From an uncultured Oscillospiraceae bacterium (GTDB lineage Bacteria > Bacillota > Clostridia > Oscillospirales > Oscillospiraceae), in the NCBI GenBank assembly GCA_934567115.1, contig CAKTJA010000020.1, positions 1 to 14,542 of the forward strand: DNA of 14,542 nt, given 5' to 3'. Positions 5,363 through 12,990 of this stretch are shown here, piece by piece (position 1 is the first letter of the stretch; each line of letters begins with the position of its first letter). The translations under genes were made by a program, and so were the position numbers. Below the pieces are notes generated by a model. It saw nothing but the letters and a program-made list of their open reading frames with translations, was not told the DNA's origin and did not search any database.

Positions 5363-6511
5363 ATGCCCCGAGTACTTTTTACCGCTTCTACATATTCCCA
5401 TATCCGCAACTTCCACCGTCCCTATCTGCGCGAATTTGCCGCCCGGGGGTGGGAGGTTCACGTCGCCTGCGGCGGGGCGCGTCAGGACATTCCGGAGGCC
5501 GACCGCCTGATCGACGTTCCGTTTGAAAAAAGCGTCGCGGCCCCCCGGAACTTTGCCGCCGCGCTGGCCCTGCGCCGTGAGATCGCGCGCGGCAATTACG
5601 CGCTGATAAGCTGCCACACCTCGCTCGCCGCCTGCTTTACGCGGATGGCGGTGCTGGGGCTTCGCCGCCGTCCGCTCACCGTCAACACCGCGCACGGCTA
5701 TCTTTTCGACGAGCGGACCCACGGCGCGAAGCTTGCGCTGCTGCTCGGCGCGGAGCGGGCGACCGCCGGCGTGACCGACGTTCTGATGACGATGAACGCG
5801 TGGGACACGCAGCTCGCCCTGCGTGAACGGCTCGGCCGCAGGATCGTTGAAATCCCGGGCATGGGCGTGGATTTCAGCCGCTTCGACCGCGCGGAGGACC
5901 CCGCCGCACGGCGGGCGCTTCGCGGCGAATGGGGCTTCGGCGACGATGACTTTCTTCTGGTCTACGCCGCCGAATTTTCCGCGCGCAAAAGCCAGCAGAC
6001 CCTGCTTCACGCGCTGACGCTGCTGCCTGAGCGCGTGGGACTTCTGCTCCCCGGCGACGGTGCGGAAAGAGAGGCGTGCATCGCGCTTGCGGAAAAGCTC
6101 GGCGTGCGCCGCCGCGCGGCCTTCCCCGGTCAGATCCGGGACATGGCCCCGTGGTACGCCGCCGCGGACGCCGCCGTCTCCTCCAGCCGGAGCGAGGGGC
6201 TTCCCTTCAATATCATGGAGGCGATGTACTGCTCGCTCCCCGTGGTCGCCACCGACGTTAAGGGGCACCGCGACCTGATCGCCGACGGCGCGAACGGCCT
6301 TCTGTACCCGTTCGGCTCCGCACAGCGCTGCGCAGAGCAGATCGCGCGGCTTGCCGGCGACGGCGCGCTGTCGCACCGGCTCGGACGCGCCGCGCACGAA
6401 AGCGTTCTGCCGTACGCGCTCGACCGCGTTCTGCCGCAGGTCATGGCGGTTTACGATGAAGCGCTGGGCGCTTCGCCGCTGCGCATTGACAGCGCCGGCG
6501 CAATGCGGTAG
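5363..6511 (+). CDS. Glycosyltransferase family 4 protein (EPS/capsule type)
   Basis: A 382-residue cytoplasmic or membrane-associated GT-B glycosyltransferase that likely adds a sugar from a nucleotide donor to an undecaprenyl-linked intermediate. The N-terminal acceptor half (1-165) has the ISCHTSLAACFTRMA and TVNTAHGYLFDE segments common in EpsD/CapM-like enzymes. The C-terminal donor half begins near IPGMGVDFSRF (164-174). It contains VYAAEFSARKSQQTLLHAL (200-218) and the GT4 signature E-x7-E (E278 and E286, in SEGLPFNIMEAM), followed by PVVATDVKGHRDLI. The ATG at 5363 follows AAAGGA at about 9 bases. The sugar specificity cannot be read from the sequence. It sits 27 bases behind the iron regulator and may share its transcript. 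Its last codons hold the promoter of the next gene. Confidence 0.93.
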   Translation: MPRVLFTASTYSHIRNFHRPYLREFAARGWEVHVACGGARQDIPEADRLIDVPFEKSVAAPRNFAAALALRREIARGNYALISCHTSLAACFTRMAVLGLRRRPLTVNTAHGYLFDERTHGAKLALLLGAERATAGVTDVLMTMNAWDTQLALRERLGRRIVEIPGMGVDFSRFDRAEDPAARRALRGEWGFGDDDFLLVYAAEFSARKSQQTLLHALTLLPERVGLLLPGDGAEREACIALAEKLGVRRRAAFPGQIRDMAPWYAAADAAVSSSRSEGLPFNIMEAMYCSLPVVATDVKGHRDLIADGANGLLYPFGSAQRCAEQIARLAGDGALSHRLGRAAHESVLPYALDRVLPQVMAVYDEALGASPLRIDSAGAMR

Positions 6512-6514
6512 AAT
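6486..6514 (+). promoter_or_regulatory. Sigma-A promoter inside the end of the glycosyltransferase gene
   Basis: TTGACA (6486-6491) and TAGAAT (6509-6514) are exactly 17 bases apart. The -10 box begins with the glycosyltransferase's own TAG stop codon. It would give the two downstream polysaccharide genes an independent start with a leader of about 78 bases. Confidence 0.75.
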
Positions 6515-6598
6515 ATATGAATTGACCGTTTTGACCGTCTCCGCTCCGCCGTCCGCGCTGCGCGGGGATCGTACAGAGAGAAATGCGAGGGCTGCGCC

Positions 6599-7978
6599 GT
6601 GATCCAGGAAAACCAGAAGCTTCTTAACCGATTGAACGTTCTGCTCGACGGGCTGATCGTTTTCATTTCCTTTCTCGGCGGCTACTGGTTCCGCTTTTTC
6701 GTTCTGCGCGGCGTCACCGGCGTGGCGTTCCGCGAGTACGCGCTTGTCGGCATCCTGCTGATCCCGCTGCATCTGGTCACCTATGAGATCATGGGGTTAT
6801 ACGAGTCGCACCGGAAAAAGCGCCTCTATCAGGAGCTGGGCCGCCTGTTCTGGGCCAACGCGCTGGATTTCGCGCTGCTGCAAACCTGCCTGTTTCTGAC
6901 CAAGGACGTCAACTTTTCGCGTCTTGCGCTCGGCTTCTTCTTTGTCCTTTCCTACCTTCTGCTCAGCGTCAAGCGCGTCGTCATGCGCAAGCTGCTCCAC
7001 CGCGCCCGCGCGAAGGGCTATAACCAGAAGCGCATCGTGATCGTCGGCGGGGGCGACACCGCGCAGAAGATCGTGCGCGAGATCCGCCGCTCGCCCGAGC
7101 TGGGCTACTCTCTTGAGGGCTGCGTCACCTCGGGCGGAACGATCCCGAACCTCAAGCTGCTCGGGAACTTCAAATCGCTCGACCGGCTGCTGCTCGAGCT
7201 GAAGCCGGACGAGGTGATCGCCGGGCTTGCCGAAAACGAGTACGCCTTTATGCCGGACATCATCCGCGCCTGTGAGCACAGCGGCACGAAGCTTTCTCTC
7301 GTTCCCTTTTACGCGCAGTACATGCCGGCGCATCCGCAGTTCGATTCGCTCAACGGCGTTCCGCTCATCAACCTCCGCCGCATTCCGCTGGACAACCTCG
7401 GCAACGCCTTCCTCAAGCGCGCGATGGACGTTGTCGGCTCCGTCGTGCTGATTATTCTCTCCTCGCCCGTCATGCTTTTCGCCGCCATCGGCGTGAAGCT
7501 CTCGTCTCCCGGCCCAGTGATCTTCCGTCAGAAGCGCGTGGGGCTGAACAAAAAGGAATTTTACATGTACAAGTTCCGCTCCATGCGCGTCAACGACGGC
7601 GCGAACACCGCGTGGAGCACCAACTCCGACCCGCGTAAAACGCGCTTCGGCTCGCTCATTCGCAAGTGCTCGATCGACGAGCTGCCGCAGTTCTTCAACG
7701 TTCTGCGCGGCGATATGAGTCTGGTCGGTCCCCGGCCGGAGATCCCGCACTTTGTCGAGCAGTTCAAGGACGAGATCCCGCTTTATATGGTCAAGCATCA
7801 GGTGCGCCCCGGGATCACCGGCTGGGCGCAGGTCAACGGTCTGCGCGGCGACACCTCGATCGCCAGACGGATCGAGCACGACGTATATTACATCGAAAAC
7901 TGGTCGCTTTTGTTCGACGTCAAGATCCTTTTCATGACGGTGTTCAAGGGCTTTGTCAATCAGGAAACTTTAAATTGA
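6599..7978 (+). CDS. Undecaprenyl-phosphate sugar phosphotransferase (EPS-initiating)
   Basis: A 459-residue membrane enzyme of the polyprenyl glycosylphosphotransferase (WcaJ/WbaP-like) family. It transfers a sugar phosphate, probably glucose or galactose phosphate, from a UDP sugar to undecaprenyl phosphate and so starts repeat-unit synthesis. Residues 14-125 hold about four membrane helices. Residues 140-260 form a Rossmann-like domain with VIVGGGDTAQKIV. The catalytic C-terminal domain (270-459) begins with a re-entrant helix containing the SSP break (288-290). It then shows FRQKRVGLN, YMYKFRSM, the SIDELPQFFNVLRGDMSLVGPRPE block with the D360-E361 pair, and RPGITGWAQVNGLRG. The start is a GTG, chosen by its GAGGG box at 7-base spacing and by the onset of the first helix. 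It lies 87 bases after the glycosyltransferase gene and has its own promoter at 6486-6514. Confidence 0.95.
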   Translation: MIQENQKLLNRLNVLLDGLIVFISFLGGYWFRFFVLRGVTGVAFREYALVGILLIPLHLVTYEIMGLYESHRKKRLYQELGRLFWANALDFALLQTCLFLTKDVNFSRLALGFFFVLSYLLLSVKRVVMRKLLHRARAKGYNQKRIVIVGGGDTAQKIVREIRRSPELGYSLEGCVTSGGTIPNLKLLGNFKSLDRLLLELKPDEVIAGLAENEYAFMPDIIRACEHSGTKLSLVPFYAQYMPAHPQFDSLNGVPLINLRRIPLDNLGNAFLKRAMDVVGSVVLIILSSPVMLFAAIGVKLSSPGPVIFRQKRVGLNKKEFYMYKFRSMRVNDGANTAWSTNSDPRKTRFGSLIRKCSIDELPQFFNVLRGDMSLVGPRPEIPHFVEQFKDEIPLYMVKHQVRPGITGWAQVNGLRGDTSIARRIEHDVYYIENWSLLFDVKILFMTVFKGFVNQETLN

Positions 7979-7993
7979 TCGGAGGACGACCCC

Positions 7994-10381
7994 ATGTCCG
8001 CAAAAAAACAGAGACCGCAGCAGGAGGCCGGCAGCATCGAAGGCCGCCGAAAGCATCAGCCGACAGCCGCCGCCGCGCCGCCGCGCCGCGACCGGCTCCT
8101 TCCCCTTTTCGGCGCGCTGTTCGGTCTGCTGCTCTGCTTTTCAAGCACCGACACCATTAAGGGCGTGGCGCTCGCAGCCATGCTCGTATGCATCGCCGCC
8201 ATGCTGTTCCGCTCCGGAACGCTGCGCGCGCGTATCACGTGGCCCTTCCTCGCCGTGTCGGCGCTGGTGCTGATCAACGGCGTTTCCACGCTTTACGCCG
8301 TCGCGCCGAAATTCGCGCTCTATGAGTTTTTGAAAATCGTTCTTGCTTACGCCGTTTTCATCGTCATTCTCGCTTTCTCGCGCGAGCGCGGCGATCGGCT
8401 CGGACGCACGGCGGCCTCCGTTCTCAGCGCCGGCGCCGCGTTCGTCAGCCTGCTGAGCATTGATCTGATCTCCACGCGGCTCCTGTCCGGCGCGTTCTCC
8501 GCGCTGATGGGGCTGTTCGGTCAGAATTACGCAAACCTTTCCGGCGTTGAGCCGGGTGTGCGCATGGTCTCCGTCTTCGGCAACGGCAACGTCTTCGCCG
8601 GCTGCACGGGCATCGGCGTGCTTCTCTCGCTCGGCCTCGCCGCGACTGCGGAGGAAAAGCGGGACCGCCGCTTCCACCTCTGCACGCTCGCGCTCAACGC
8701 GCTGGGCTTCGTTCTGGCGTTCAGCATGGGCGCAAGCGGTATGATCGTCCTCGGCTTTCTCGCCTACCTTCTGCTGGAAAGCCCGCAGCGGCGCGTCTCC
8801 TCTCTCGTTCTCATGCTGGAGACGCTCGTCATCACCCTTGCCGCGACCTTCCCTATCTACCTCACCGCTTTCGACGGTCAGGACGGCTTTCAGCCGATCC
8901 CTCTGCTGTGTGCGGTCGTCGCCGCCGCTGCGCTCTGTCTGGTCGATGAAACGCTCGGCCGCCGCCTGAGCGCGTGGTACTCCGGCCTTGGGAAGAGCGT
9001 GTTCCTCCCGCTTGCCGCCATCGTCGGACTGCTCGCCGTCTTCGCCGTGCTCTGCGCCACGCTGACTGGCCCCGTCTCGCTGCAAAGCGGCGGAACGCTG
9101 CGCCGCGCGGCCTACCCCTCCGCCGGCGGATACCTCCTTCACGCGGAGGCCGACGGAACGGTGAACGTCACCATCGAGTCGCAAAACCGTCAGGACACCA
9201 TGATGCACACCAGCACCACGCTCTACTCCGGCTCCGTAGACGGCGCGGCCTTCATCGTTCCGGAGGACAGTCTGGTCGTCTACTTCAGCTTCTCCGCCCC
9301 CGAGGGTGCGGAGCTGATCTCCGCCGATTATTCCGGGGCGGAAAGCGGCTCGCTCAAGCTGGGCTACAAGCTGCTTCCCGGCTTTATCGCCAACCGTCTT
9401 CAGGGCCTCCGCGCCAATCAGAACGCCATCCAGCGTATCGTGTTCTTTGAAGACGGCATGAAGATCTTCCGCATGAGCCCGATCGTCGGACGCGGCCTGG
9501 GTGCGTTTGAAAACGGCTGCGTTGGTGTGCAGAGCTTTTTCTACGAAACGAAGTACGTCCACAACCACTATATCCAGACCCTGCTCGACACCGGCGTGAT
9601 CGGCGCGCTGTCCTTCCTGTCCGTTCTCGTCCTGTGCGCGTGGGCGGTGCTTGTCTGCCGCAGACGCGGCGGCTCCGCCCCGCTGACCGCGGCGCTCGGC
9701 GCAGCGCTCGTCTTCATGGCGGGGCACGCCGCCGTGGAGGTCGTATTCTCCGCCTCCGTCTATCTTCCGATGGCCTACGGCGTTTTCGCTCTGATCAGCC
9801 TCTGCTGCGCCCCGGCGCTCCCCTCCGTGCCGCTCAAGGACGCTGCAAGGAACTGGGTCCTCCGCGCCGCCGCGCTGCTGCTGACCGCTTACACGGTGCT
9901 CCTGCTCGGCAATCTGTACGCCAGATCGCTCGCCGCGCGGGCCTCCTACGATTCGCTTGCCGAGGCCGTCAAGATCGACCGCTTCGAATGGGCGGACTAC
10001 GCTCTGTCCTACGTCTACAACAGCGGCAATGAGAGCGATCCCCCCGCCGCGCTGACCGAACAGGCGGAGGAGTTTCTTCCCAGGCTGGAAAAGGTGGACT
10101 CCAACACCATTCCCATCTACCTTGCCGAGTACTATTTCAAGTCCGGCCGGACGGAGGACGGGTTCCGTATGCTGGAAAAATACACGGCCTACGTCTCCGC
10201 CAAGTCGGAGACATGGCAGCAGGCCTTCGGCATTGCCATGAACTTCTACGACGGCAGCGAGACCTACCGCAGCGGCGTTGCCGCCCTTTATCAGGCCATG
10301 CAGGATTGGAACCGCGCCAACATGGGCACGCTGACGCTGGACGACGCCACCGCCGCTTTCGTCGATATTGCCCTGAGCTGA
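7994..10381 (+). CDS. O-antigen ligase/Wzy-type polysaccharide polymerase with C-terminal repeat-like tail
   Basis: A 795-residue polytopic membrane protein expected to polymerise or ligate lipid-linked repeat units outside the membrane. A basic, Ala/Pro-rich cytoplasmic lead (1-33) precedes about ten membrane helices up to about 355. A large extracytoplasmic segment (about 358-530) starts with a beta-rich part (NVTIESQNRQ, LVVYFSFSAPEGAELISADY). It ends in the family hallmark VGRGLGAFE (498-506) and VHNHYIQTLLDTGVIGALSFL (522-542). More helices follow to about 640. The last 150 residues are helical and TPR-like (ALSYVYNSGN, IYLAEYYFKSGRTEDGFRMLEKY). A GGAGG box lies 10 bases before the ATG. 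The gene begins 15 bases after the phosphotransferase and ends the EPS unit before a strong terminator. Whether it acts as polymerase or ligase cannot be told. Confidence 0.9.
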   Translation: MSAKKQRPQQEAGSIEGRRKHQPTAAAAPPRRDRLLPLFGALFGLLLCFSSTDTIKGVALAAMLVCIAAMLFRSGTLRARITWPFLAVSALVLINGVSTLYAVAPKFALYEFLKIVLAYAVFIVILAFSRERGDRLGRTAASVLSAGAAFVSLLSIDLISTRLLSGAFSALMGLFGQNYANLSGVEPGVRMVSVFGNGNVFAGCTGIGVLLSLGLAATAEEKRDRRFHLCTLALNALGFVLAFSMGASGMIVLGFLAYLLLESPQRRVSSLVLMLETLVITLAATFPIYLTAFDGQDGFQPIPLLCAVVAAAALCLVDETLGRRLSAWYSGLGKSVFLPLAAIVGLLAVFAVLCATLTGPVSLQSGGTLRRAAYPSAGGYLLHAEADGTVNVTIESQNRQDTMMHTSTTLYSGSVDGAAFIVPEDSLVVYFSFSAPEGAELISADYSGAESGSLKLGYKLLPGFIANRLQGLRANQNAIQRIVFFEDGMKIFRMSPIVGRGLGAFENGCVGVQSFFYETKYVHNHYIQTLLDTGVIGALSFLSVLVLCAWAVLVCRRRGGSAPLTAALGAALVFMAGHAAVEVVFSASVYLPMAYGVFALISLCCAPALPSVPLKDAARNWVLRAAALLLTAYTVLLLGNLYARSLAARASYDSLAEAVKIDRFEWADYALSYVYNSGNESDPPAALTEQAEEFLPRLEKVDSNTIPIYLAEYYFKSGRTEDGFRMLEKYTAYVSAKSETWQQAFGIAMNFYDGSETYRSGVAALYQAMQDWNRANMGTLTLDDATAAFVDIALS

Positions 10382-10445
10382 GCGTCGAAAAACACAGCGC
10401 AGAGCTTCTGAAAAACGCGGAGCCTGCCGTAGCAATGCCATTAGG

Positions 10446-10483
10446 ATAAGAACCGGAGCGAAATGCCCCGGTTCTTATTTTTT
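10446..10483 (+). terminator. Rho-independent terminator of the EPS unit
   Basis: An 11-bp perfect stem ATAAGAACCGG/CCGGTTCTTAT (10446-10456 and 10468-10478) runs straight into a T-tract (10478-10483). It lies 64 bases after the polymerase stop. Between it and the next hairpin (10484-10598) no gene is seen; the only structure noticed is a 6-bp inverted repeat AACGCT/AGCGTT with a 9-base loop at 10546-10566. Confidence 0.88.
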
Positions 10484-10598
10484 CGTTTTCAGTTTTCGGC
10501 GGGTTGTGTAAAACAGGTCGCTGTTTCCACAATATTTTATCGAAAAACGCTTAACCTAACAGCGTTGGCCCGCCGCAAAATGTCCGCCAAAAGCCGAG

Positions 10599-10640
10599 AA
10601 AACGGGAGAGACCGCCGTTGTCAGCGGTTCCTCCCGTTTT
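10599..10640. terminator. Bidirectional terminator between EPS and rluD units
   Basis: A 17-bp arm pair (10599-10615 and 10624-10640) with one mismatch and one wobble starts with AAAACGGGAG and ends with CTCCCGTTTT. It therefore carries a T-run on both strands, longer on the plus strand (TTTTTGCTGTTTTT). It lies 38 bases after the rluD stop and ends the dusB-to-rluD operon. It would also back up the EPS terminator. Confidence 0.78.
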
Positions 10641-10678
10641 TGCTGTTTTTATTGTGCGGCAGCGGCGCCGTCAGCGGA

Positions 10679-11620
10679 TCAGCCTTCATCGCCCGGCAGC
10701 CCCCGCGTCCTCCGGTCGAGCTTTTGCAGCATATCGGTAAATTCCCTTGGCAGCGGGCAGCTCAGCTCCACCCGCTCCCCCGTGCGCGGATGGACAAAGC
10801 GCAGCCCGACCGCATGCAGACACTGACCTGTCAGCCCCGCGACCGGCTTCTTCGCCCCGTACACCGTGTCGCCCAGGATGGGGTGGCCGATGTGCGCCAT
10901 GTGAACGCGGATCTGGTGCGTCCGCCCGGTCTCAAGCCGGCAGCGGACATAAGTAAAGCCCGCATAGCGGGTCACGACCTCCCAATGCGTAACGGCGGCG
11001 CGTCCGCCCCGGACCACCGCCATGCGCTTGCGGTCCGTCGGATGGCGGGCGATCGGCGCATCCACCGTTCCCCCGTCCTCGCGAAGCTGCCCGACGACAA
11101 TGCACTCATAGATGCGCGCAAGCGTATGGTCGGACAGCTGCGCCGAAAGGAAGCGGTGCGCCGCGTCGTTTTTCGCCGCGATGATAAGTCCGCTCGTATC
11201 GCGGTCGATGCGGTGAACGATCCCGGGCCTCAGCGCGCCGCCGACGCCGGAAAGCGACGCTCCGCAGTGGTAAAGCAGCGCGTTGACAAGCGTGCCGTCC
11301 GGGTGCCCCGGCGCGGGATGGACGACCATGCCGCTCGGCTTGTTGACCACGATCACGTCCTCGTCCTCATATACAACGTCAAGCGGGATGTCCTGCGGCG
11401 CGGCCTCGATCGGCTCCGGCTCAGGCAGCAGGACCTCGACCCGCTCCCCTCCGGAAAGCCGTTCGCTCTTGCCCGCCGCCCGGCCGTCCACCCGCACAAG
11501 ACCCTCTCCGATCAGGCGAGCCGCCTGAGACCGGGTCAGGTCCACAAGGCCCGACGCAAGAAACGCGTCGAGCCTTTGTCCTCTGTTTTCCTCACTCGCC
11601 GTCAGAACAAACGGTTCCAT
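10679..11620 (-). CDS. rluD: RluA/RluD-family 23S rRNA pseudouridine synthase
   Basis: Converts uridines in large-subunit rRNA to pseudouridine. The protein is 313 residues, normal for RluD-type enzymes. An N-terminal S4 RNA-binding domain (about 15-62, RLDAFLASGLVDLTRSQAARLI) is followed by the synthase domain. VVNKPSGMVVHPAPGH (91-106), the catalytic motif HRIDRDTSGL (136-145, with D139 as the nucleophile) and LETGRTHQIRVHMAHIGHPILGD (229-251) are all intact. The frame is open 28 codons further upstream, but the ATG at 11620 is chosen because GGGAG lies 7 bases before it and the S4 domain starts just after. It overlaps the end of lspA by 29 bases. lspA-rluD is a common Firmicutes pair, so cotranscription is very likely. 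The exact target uridines, and hence RluD over another RluA-family name, are inferred. Confidence 0.93.
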   Translation of the reverse strand: MEPFVLTASEENRGQRLDAFLASGLVDLTRSQAARLIGEGLVRVDGRAAGKSERLSGGERVEVLLPEPEPIEAAPQDIPLDVVYEDEDVIVVNKPSGMVVHPAPGHPDGTLVNALLYHCGASLSGVGGALRPGIVHRIDRDTSGLIIAAKNDAAHRFLSAQLSDHTLARIYECIVVGQLREDGGTVDAPIARHPTDRKRMAVVRGGRAAVTHWEVVTRYAGFTYVRCRLETGRTHQIRVHMAHIGHPILGDTVYGAKKPVAGLTGQCLHAVGLRFVHPRTGERVELSCPLPREFTDMLQKLDRRTRGLPGDEG

Positions 11621-12107
11621 CGGTCTTCTCCCAATTCTTTGCATCGGTGTCCGGGTAGATCCGGATATAGTAAATAAGCGCCGCCGCCGTTCCGCAGACC
11701 ACAAAGCAGTCCGCCACGTTGAAGACGGGAAAATCCATGAACACGCAGTTGAGCATGTCCACCACGTAGCCCAGCCGCACCCGGTCGATCAGGTTGCCCA
11801 CGCCCCCGGCGATCACCGCCGTCAGCGCCCACACGCCAAGCGGGTGGCGCACGATCTTCACAAGCAGCCACGCCAGCACGAGCATGCCCACGGCGGTCAC
11901 GCCGACAAGCAGCCACCGCGCGCCCGAAAAGCTTGACCACGCCGCGCCGAAGTTCCGCACATAGCGCAGCTCAAGCAGTCCGGGAAACAGCGGCGCGCTC
12001 TCGCCAAGGCGCAGCGTCGACACGGTAAGGCTCTTCACCCACTGGTCCAGCGCCACGACCGCCGCCGCCGCAAGAGCGTTCCACCACAGCTCAGTTCTTC
12101 TCTTCAT
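11592..12107 (-). CDS. lspA: Lipoprotein signal peptidase (signal peptidase II)
   Basis: Aspartyl protease of the cytoplasmic membrane that cleaves the signal peptide of diacylglyceryl-modified prolipoproteins. With the chosen start it has 171 residues and four membrane helices. Family motifs are LDQWVK (20-25), RNFGAAWS (51-58), GGVGNLIDRV (101-110), VVDML (115-119) and FNVAD (129-133). The catalytic aspartates lie among D108, D117 and D133. The tail after about 150 is hydrophilic and a little longer than usual. The start is uncertain. The ATG at 12107 gives a typical N-terminus but lies 18 bases from AGGAGG, while the in-frame ATG at 12122 lies only 3 bases from it. With either start the gene overlaps the anti-sigma gene, so translation is probably coupled. 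Confidence 0.92.
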   Translation of the reverse strand: MKRRTELWWNALAAAAVVALDQWVKSLTVSTLRLGESAPLFPGLLELRYVRNFGAAWSSFSGARWLLVGVTAVGMLVLAWLLVKIVRHPLGVWALTAVIAGGVGNLIDRVRLGYVVDMLNCVFMDFPVFNVADCFVVCGTAAALIYYIRIYPDTDAKNWEKTDGTVCSDGE

Positions 12108-12990
12108 CGCAAAGCAGCGCATAGCCCTCCTCATCGCAAACGGGAATGACCGCGCCGTCATCCAGCTGCGCGACCCGGGCCGCATCCTCCTCATTGAGAT
12201 ATAATCCGTCAGGCAGCGTCCGCAGCGCGGAGAGCGGGAGACAGCGCGGCAGCCCGGAGCCGGTCCCGTTATCCCCGCCGTCCGCGGCACAGACCGCGTT
12301 TTCTTCAATATAGCGCCGCGCGAGGCCGTCGTCCGCGTCTCCCTCACGCTGATAAAGCACGACCGGCTTTTCCGAAGCGTCGGGCAGACATTCCGTCCAC
12401 TCCTGCACCGCGCAGCCGTCGGTAACGACCGGCTGCATGTCGAGCTTCGCCTGTTCGGAGCCGTCCATTCCCTCCGCCGTCTCACGCTCCACCGCGCGGT
12501 ACTGCACCTGAGCGCAGAATTCCTGCGGAAGCTCCTGCTCGTACTCCTCCTCGTCGGCGGCGCTCTCCGGTGCGGCAGCGGTCGATAAAAGCATCTGTCC
12601 GCCGCCCGGCTCCGCAAGGACCGCCGTTTCATTTCCCGCAGCGGCTCCGCCCGATTCGGCAGGACCGCCGTAAGAGCGGACCGCGAACACGGCGATCGCT
12701 ACGCATGCCGCCAGCGCAAGCCAGCGGCGAAGTCCGTTTCGTCCGGTCCGGCGGCGCGCCGCCGACTTCTCCGCGCGGACCGCAGCCATCACGCCGTCGG
12801 AAAAGCCCGTCGGCGCCTCCTCTTCCTCAAGCGCGCGCAGTCCCTCGGACATTGCCGCCAGCTCCTCCAGACTGGCGGCGCACGCCGGGCACTCCTTCAA
12901 ATGCGCAAGCACGCGCACGCGCTCCTCCTCTGTCAGCTCTCCGTCAAAATAGGCCGAGAGCAGCGGCGCAAACTCTTCACACGGTTTCAT
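12091..12990 (-). CDS. Membrane-anchored zinc-finger anti-sigma factor
   Basis: A 299-residue single-pass membrane protein, expected to hold the upstream-encoded ECF sigma factor inactive. The N-terminal zinc-finger anti-sigma domain (1-50) has C4, H30, C34 and C37 (HLKECPAC). The C-to-H spacing of 26 and the H-x3-C-x2-C core equal those of RsrA. A linker leads to one membrane helix (about 90-105, WLALAACVAIAVFAV). The outer part (107-299) is acidic and low in recognisable motifs, with seven cysteines (159, 193, 201, 234, 250, 285, 294). I do not recognise a domain there. The ATG overlaps the sigma stop codon by four bases (ATGA), a standard sign of translational coupling. Its end overlaps lspA by 17 bases. 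The identification rests on the zinc-finger core, the membrane helix and the neighbour. Confidence 0.88.
   Translation of the reverse strand: MKPCEEFAPLLSAYFDGELTEEERVRVLAHLKECPACAASLEELAAMSEGLRALEEEEAPTGFSDGVMAAVRAEKSAARRRTGRNGLRRWLALAACVAIAVFAVRSYGGPAESGGAAAGNETAVLAEPGGGQMLLSTAAAPESAADEEEYEQELPQEFCAQVQYRAVERETAEGMDGSEQAKLDMQPVVTDGCAVQEWTECLPDASEKPVVLYQREGDADDGLARRYIEENAVCAADGGDNGTGSGLPRCLPLSALRTLPDGLYLNEEDAARVAQLDDGAVIPVCDEEGYALLCDEEKN

Noticed and set aside
4970..6772. A 600-codon open frame on the minus strand opposite the regulator and the glycosyltransferase
   Set aside because: It is antisense to two clearly recognised genes. It reads as Arg/Ala/Gly-rich sequence without domains, as expected from GC-rich third codon positions.
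8141..10441. A 766-codon open frame on the minus strand opposite the polymerase gene
   Set aside because: The plus-strand frame has the membrane helices and family motifs. The antisense frame is low-complexity, charged and domain-free.
10501..10566. Possible DnaA-box-like sequence (tttccacaa), a TTAACCTAAC string resembling the iron-box half-sites, and a small inverted repeat
   Set aside because: The DnaA-like string is isolated and imperfect. The TTAACCTAAC string does not fit the RRTTWA-N6-YTAACY spacing. The 6-bp repeat is short enough to be chance.
10463..11677. A 404-codon plus-strand frame opposite rluD
   Set aside because: It begins inside the EPS terminator and is antisense to rluD with its intact catalytic motif. 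No domain is seen.
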